A DNA stretch of 7,460 bases, taken from the NCBI GenBank assembly GCA_003219115.1, contig QHPN01000206.1, positions 1 to 7,460 of the forward strand, written 5' to 3'. A program made the position numbers and the translations under genes. The notes below the pieces were generated by a model. That model was not told where the DNA came from, ran no database searches, and saw only the letters and a list, made by a program, of their open reading frames with translations. Shown piece after piece: positions 5,300-7,460 of the stretch. This DNA is from Verrucomicrobiota bacterium. Lineage in GTDB: Bacteria > Verrucomicrobiota > Verrucomicrobiia > Chthoniobacterales > UBA10450. How positions within the stretch are numbered: the stretch's first letter is position 1; each line of letters starts with the position of its first letter.

Positions 5300-7270
5300 A
5301 TGCTTCAGTCGGTGTATCGCTCGCCGCTTCCTCGCCTTTTTCTCCTTTTCCTCCTCGGTCTCGGCAGTTCCGTTATCGCAGCCCCAACGCCGACTCCCAC
5401 GCCTCATCTCATCGATGCCTCTTTTGTTCCCGCGCCTGGAACAAACGACGCCGTCAACGTTGTCATTCCACAACCAGACGGCAAAGTAATTGTCGCCGGC
5501 CGTTTTACTCAGGCAAATAACGTCGGACGCAATCGGATTGCGCGCTTCAACTTCAACGGCTCGCTCGATACCAGCTTCAATCCGGGTTCCGGTGCCGATG
5601 CCGAAATTACCGCCGCGGTTCTTCAACCCGACGGCCGCATTGTCGTCGCCGGGCGGTTCACCAGTTTCAATGGGGTTATGCACAACCGCGTTTGTCGATT
5701 GAATGCGGATGGCAGCGTCGATCAAACCTTTGGGCTCGGTGCCGGTATCAATAATTCGGTGTTCGCACTCGCTCTTCAAAGTGACGGCCGCATCCTGGTG
5801 GGCGGACAATTTTCTCAGGTTGATCTGACGCAGCGTTTCAATCTCGCGCGGCTCAATACGAACGGCAGCGTCGATTTGACTTTCGACCCCGTCAACGGAC
5901 CGAACGGCGACGTTAATGCGATCGTCATTCAACCGAATGGTGCGATAATTATTGGCGGCACATTTATCGGCTACAATGGGTTCTCTCGTGGCGGAATCGC
6001 GCGGGTGTCGACGAATGGCGAGCTTGATCCTTCGTTTGATTCCGGGGTTGGCACCGGTGGAAATGTTTTTGCCCTCGCCTTGCAACATAACGGGCAGATC
6101 GTTCTCGGCGGGCGCTTCGTTCAGTACGCCGGGACCAATCGAACCTTTATCGCGCGTGTTTTTAGTAATGGGTCGCTCGATCCCGGATTTAATCCCGTCC
6201 CAGACGATTGGGTTCAATCCCTTGCCGTTGAACCGGACGATCGCATTTTGGTTGGCGGTTTTTTCACTGCGATCAATGGAATCGGCCGTAGTCGCATCGC
6301 GCGTTTGAATACGACTGGGTCTGTTGATACGACATTCGATCCGGGCTTCGGATGCCTGGGATCGCTTACGAACGATGCCACTCAAGTGCGCGGCATCGCG
6401 CTGCAACCGTTCGGGCGCGTTTTGACGGGCGGCGTCTTCACCAGCTACGATACTTTACTTCGTCACAATATCGTCCGCTTGTTCGATGGTTCGGCATCAT
6501 TTCAAAACCTCTCTGCCCGTGCGCACGTATTTACTGGCGAACAAATCCTGATTGTCGGGTTCATTATTGAAGGTACCGAGAACAAGATGGTCTTGATCCG
6601 AGGTCTGGGTCCATCGCTGGCTGCGTTTGGTGTTCTCAATCCGCTAGCAGATCCGACGCTTTCCTTGTTCGATCACAATGGCACCTTGATCGGGGCTAAC
6701 GATAATTGGAAAAGCACGCAACAAGCGCAAATCCAGGCGACAGGATGGGCCCCATCGAATGATTTCGAAGCGGCAATTCTGGCCACTCTTTCACCCGGCG
6801 CCTACACCGCTTTTCTCCAGGGTAAGGCCGCGACCACCGGAATCGGATTGGCAGAAATCTGTGATGTAGATCCGAGTGTGAATGCGCAGGCGACCAACCT
6901 GAGCGCCCGTGGATTTGTCGGAACCGGGAGCGACGTGCTAATCGGGGGAATCATCATCCGTGGCCCCACGGGAAGCATGCAGCGCGTTCTCGTCCGCGCG
7001 CTCGGCCCGTCGCTCGGCAGCGGGGGAGTCGCGAGTCCGCTGGCGAATCCGATGCTTTCGTTGCTCGACGCCAACGGAAATGTCATCGCCAACAACGATA
7101 ACTGGCAGGATTTACAACAGGCAGATATTGCGGCGACCGGCAAGGCACCACCGAACACGAAGGAGTCGGCCATCCTTGCGCTCTTGGCTCCGGGGAATTA
7201 CACCGCCATCGTCACGGGGAAGAATGGAACTACCGGCGTTGGGTTGATCGAATTCTACAGTTTGCGGTAA
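5300..7270 (+). CDS. Secreted delta-60 repeat (beta-propeller) protein with duplicated C-terminal module
   Basis: A 656-residue exported protein of unknown exact function. A signal peptide (residues 1-28; Arg residues, then FLLFLLGLGSSVIAA) is followed by a short Pro-Thr linker (PTPTPTP). Residues about 37-397 hold seven delta-60 repeats (the family also called DUF5122 beta-propeller), each with D/E-x-x-F...LQPDGRIVVAGRF...R-I-A-R-L-N-x-x-G-S-x-D. The anchor phenylalanine falls at 69, 120, 171, 222, 273, 322 and 380, so five repeats keep an exact 51-residue period. Seven repeats suggest one closed seven-bladed propeller. Two tandem modules follow (about 401-524 and 528-656), each with NLSAR, a LxRxLGPSL motif, NDNW and TTGxGLxE. 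There is no PEP-CTERM, LPXTG or type IX sorting tail; the protein ends FYSLR. It may be a surface or secreted binding protein. No adjacent gene indicates its partner. Confidence 0.93.
   Translation: MLQSVYRSPLPRLFLLFLLGLGSSVIAAPTPTPTPHLIDASFVPAPGTNDAVNVVIPQPDGKVIVAGRFTQANNVGRNRIARFNFNGSLDTSFNPGSGADAEITAAVLQPDGRIVVAGRFTSFNGVMHNRVCRLNADGSVDQTFGLGAGINNSVFALALQSDGRILVGGQFSQVDLTQRFNLARLNTNGSVDLTFDPVNGPNGDVNAIVIQPNGAIIIGGTFIGYNGFSRGGIARVSTNGELDPSFDSGVGTGGNVFALALQHNGQIVLGGRFVQYAGTNRTFIARVFSNGSLDPGFNPVPDDWVQSLAVEPDDRILVGGFFTAINGIGRSRIARLNTTGSVDTTFDPGFGCLGSLTNDATQVRGIALQPFGRVLTGGVFTSYDTLLRHNIVRLFDGSASFQNLSARAHVFTGEQILIVGFIIEGTENKMVLIRGLGPSLAAFGVLNPLADPTLSLFDHNGTLIGANDNWKSTQQAQIQATGWAPSNDFEAAILATLSPGAYTAFLQGKAATTGIGLAEICDVDPSVNAQATNLSARGFVGTGSDVLIGGIIIRGPTGSMQRVLVRALGPSLGSGGVASPLANPMLSLLDANGNVIANNDNWQDLQQADIAATGKAPPNTKESAILALLAPGNYTAIVTGKNGTTGVGLIEFYSLR
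5408..6490 (+). repeat. Seven delta-60 repeats (about 153 bp period)
   Basis: The tandem repeat is coding. Copies share nucleotide words such as gacggccgcat and gcggatggcagcgtcgat-like segments, but have diverged in most third codon positions, so this is an old amplification at protein level and not a recent tandem duplication. The period is 153 bases for the first five copies; the last two intervals are 147 and 174. Confidence 0.85.
6500..7267 (+). repeat. Tandem duplication of a module of about 130 residues
   Basis: Residues 401-524 and 528-656 of the delta-60 protein align along their whole length with an offset of 130-132 residues. Shared landmarks are NLSAR (403/533), LIRGLGPSL and LVRALGPSL (432/564), PLA-x-P-x-LSL-x-D, NDNW (467/599), ATG-x-AP and TTG-x-GL. 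About half the residues agree by eye, so the copies have diverged. The second copy ends at the protein's C-terminus. The fold is not known to me; the strand-rich pattern suggests a beta-sandwich. Confidence 0.8.
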
Positions 7271-7460
7271 ACCGTAAGACGGCGACTCAGAGAGGTCGAA
7301 TCGGTAGTTCTCGCTCGCTTTTGTCACCGACGAGCGTGAAGCCGGCGCGCTTGAATCGAAAAGAGCCTTAGGGATCGCGGAGACACGTCGCGCTTGACGA
7401 TGCGCTTAGTTCAAAGGCGTCGCGGATGGCAGTTCCGGTTCTCGGATGGCGCGCAGCCGT

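Noticed and set aside
5282..6406. A 374-residue open frame on the minus strand across the delta-60 repeats
   Set aside because: It is antisense to a clear protein gene with signal peptide and seven repeats. Its own sequence is a periodic, low-information shadow of the repeat codons, and it lacks a supporting start context or recognisable domain.
7312..7336. cgctcg/cgagcg hairpin as terminator of the delta-60 gene
   Set aside because: A 6-bp stem with a 13-base loop and no following T-run. It could be chance in GC-rich DNA.
7368..7460. Possible 3' end of a minus-strand gene (open frame of 30 codons ending at TAA 7370-7368)
   Set aside because: Too short to judge, with no recognisable motif. 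The stretch also contains cggatggc twice, 20 bases apart (7423 and 7443), which suggests repeat-type intergenic DNA instead.
7400..7460. Possible + strand gene start at ATG 7400
   Set aside because: Only about 20 codons remain in the window, the ribosome binding site is absent and the residues are Arg-rich without a motif.

Overview
The window looks like chromosomal DNA from a soil- or freshwater-type Verrucomicrobiota bacterium, perhaps near Chthoniobacterales/Spartobacteria. This placement is inferred from three things: a secreted delta-60 repeat protein with LxRxLGPSL-type C-terminal modules, TPR-protein style, and intergenic palindromes such as gactgaaagtc and gtcattccga...tcgggatgac. There is no rRNA or other phylogenetic marker to prove it. 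No phage, plasmid, CRISPR or intact insertion-sequence genes are visible. All confident genes lie on the + strand, but the gaps suggest several independent transcription units.

Layout. 1-657: the 3' end of a TPR protein gene that begins outside the window. 658-1325: a gene-poor gap with several short perfect or near-perfect palindromes and a possible decayed small gene on the minus strand (about 902-1101). 1326-1661 and 1658-2263: a small Cys-pair (zinc-ribbon-like) protein and an ECF sigma factor, overlapping by ATGA and so probably translationally coupled. 2264-2477: a gap filled by two structured DNA elements, a GC-rich long hairpin and an element of about 100 bp with inverted-repeat ends. 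2478-2813: a monothiol glutaredoxin-like protein with a CGWS active site. 3024-5186: a complete class A penicillin-binding protein (glycosyltransferase 51 plus transpeptidase). 5300-7270: a secreted protein with seven delta-60 repeats, probably one seven-bladed beta-propeller, followed by two tandem copies of a module of about 130 residues. 7271-7460: no gene that can be supported.

The genes do not form an obvious single pathway. The clearest functional unit is the Cys-pair protein plus ECF sigma factor. No recognisable anti-sigma gene follows the sigma factor, so the upstream partner is the natural candidate for its regulator, though this is inference. The penicillin-binding protein builds the cell wall, and the delta-60 protein is exported. 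I found no convincing evidence for a wholly new multi-gene system. The points most worth following up are the Cys-pair/ECF pair, the structured intergenic elements, the antisense pseudogene candidate and the odd cysteine arrangement in the glutaredoxin.
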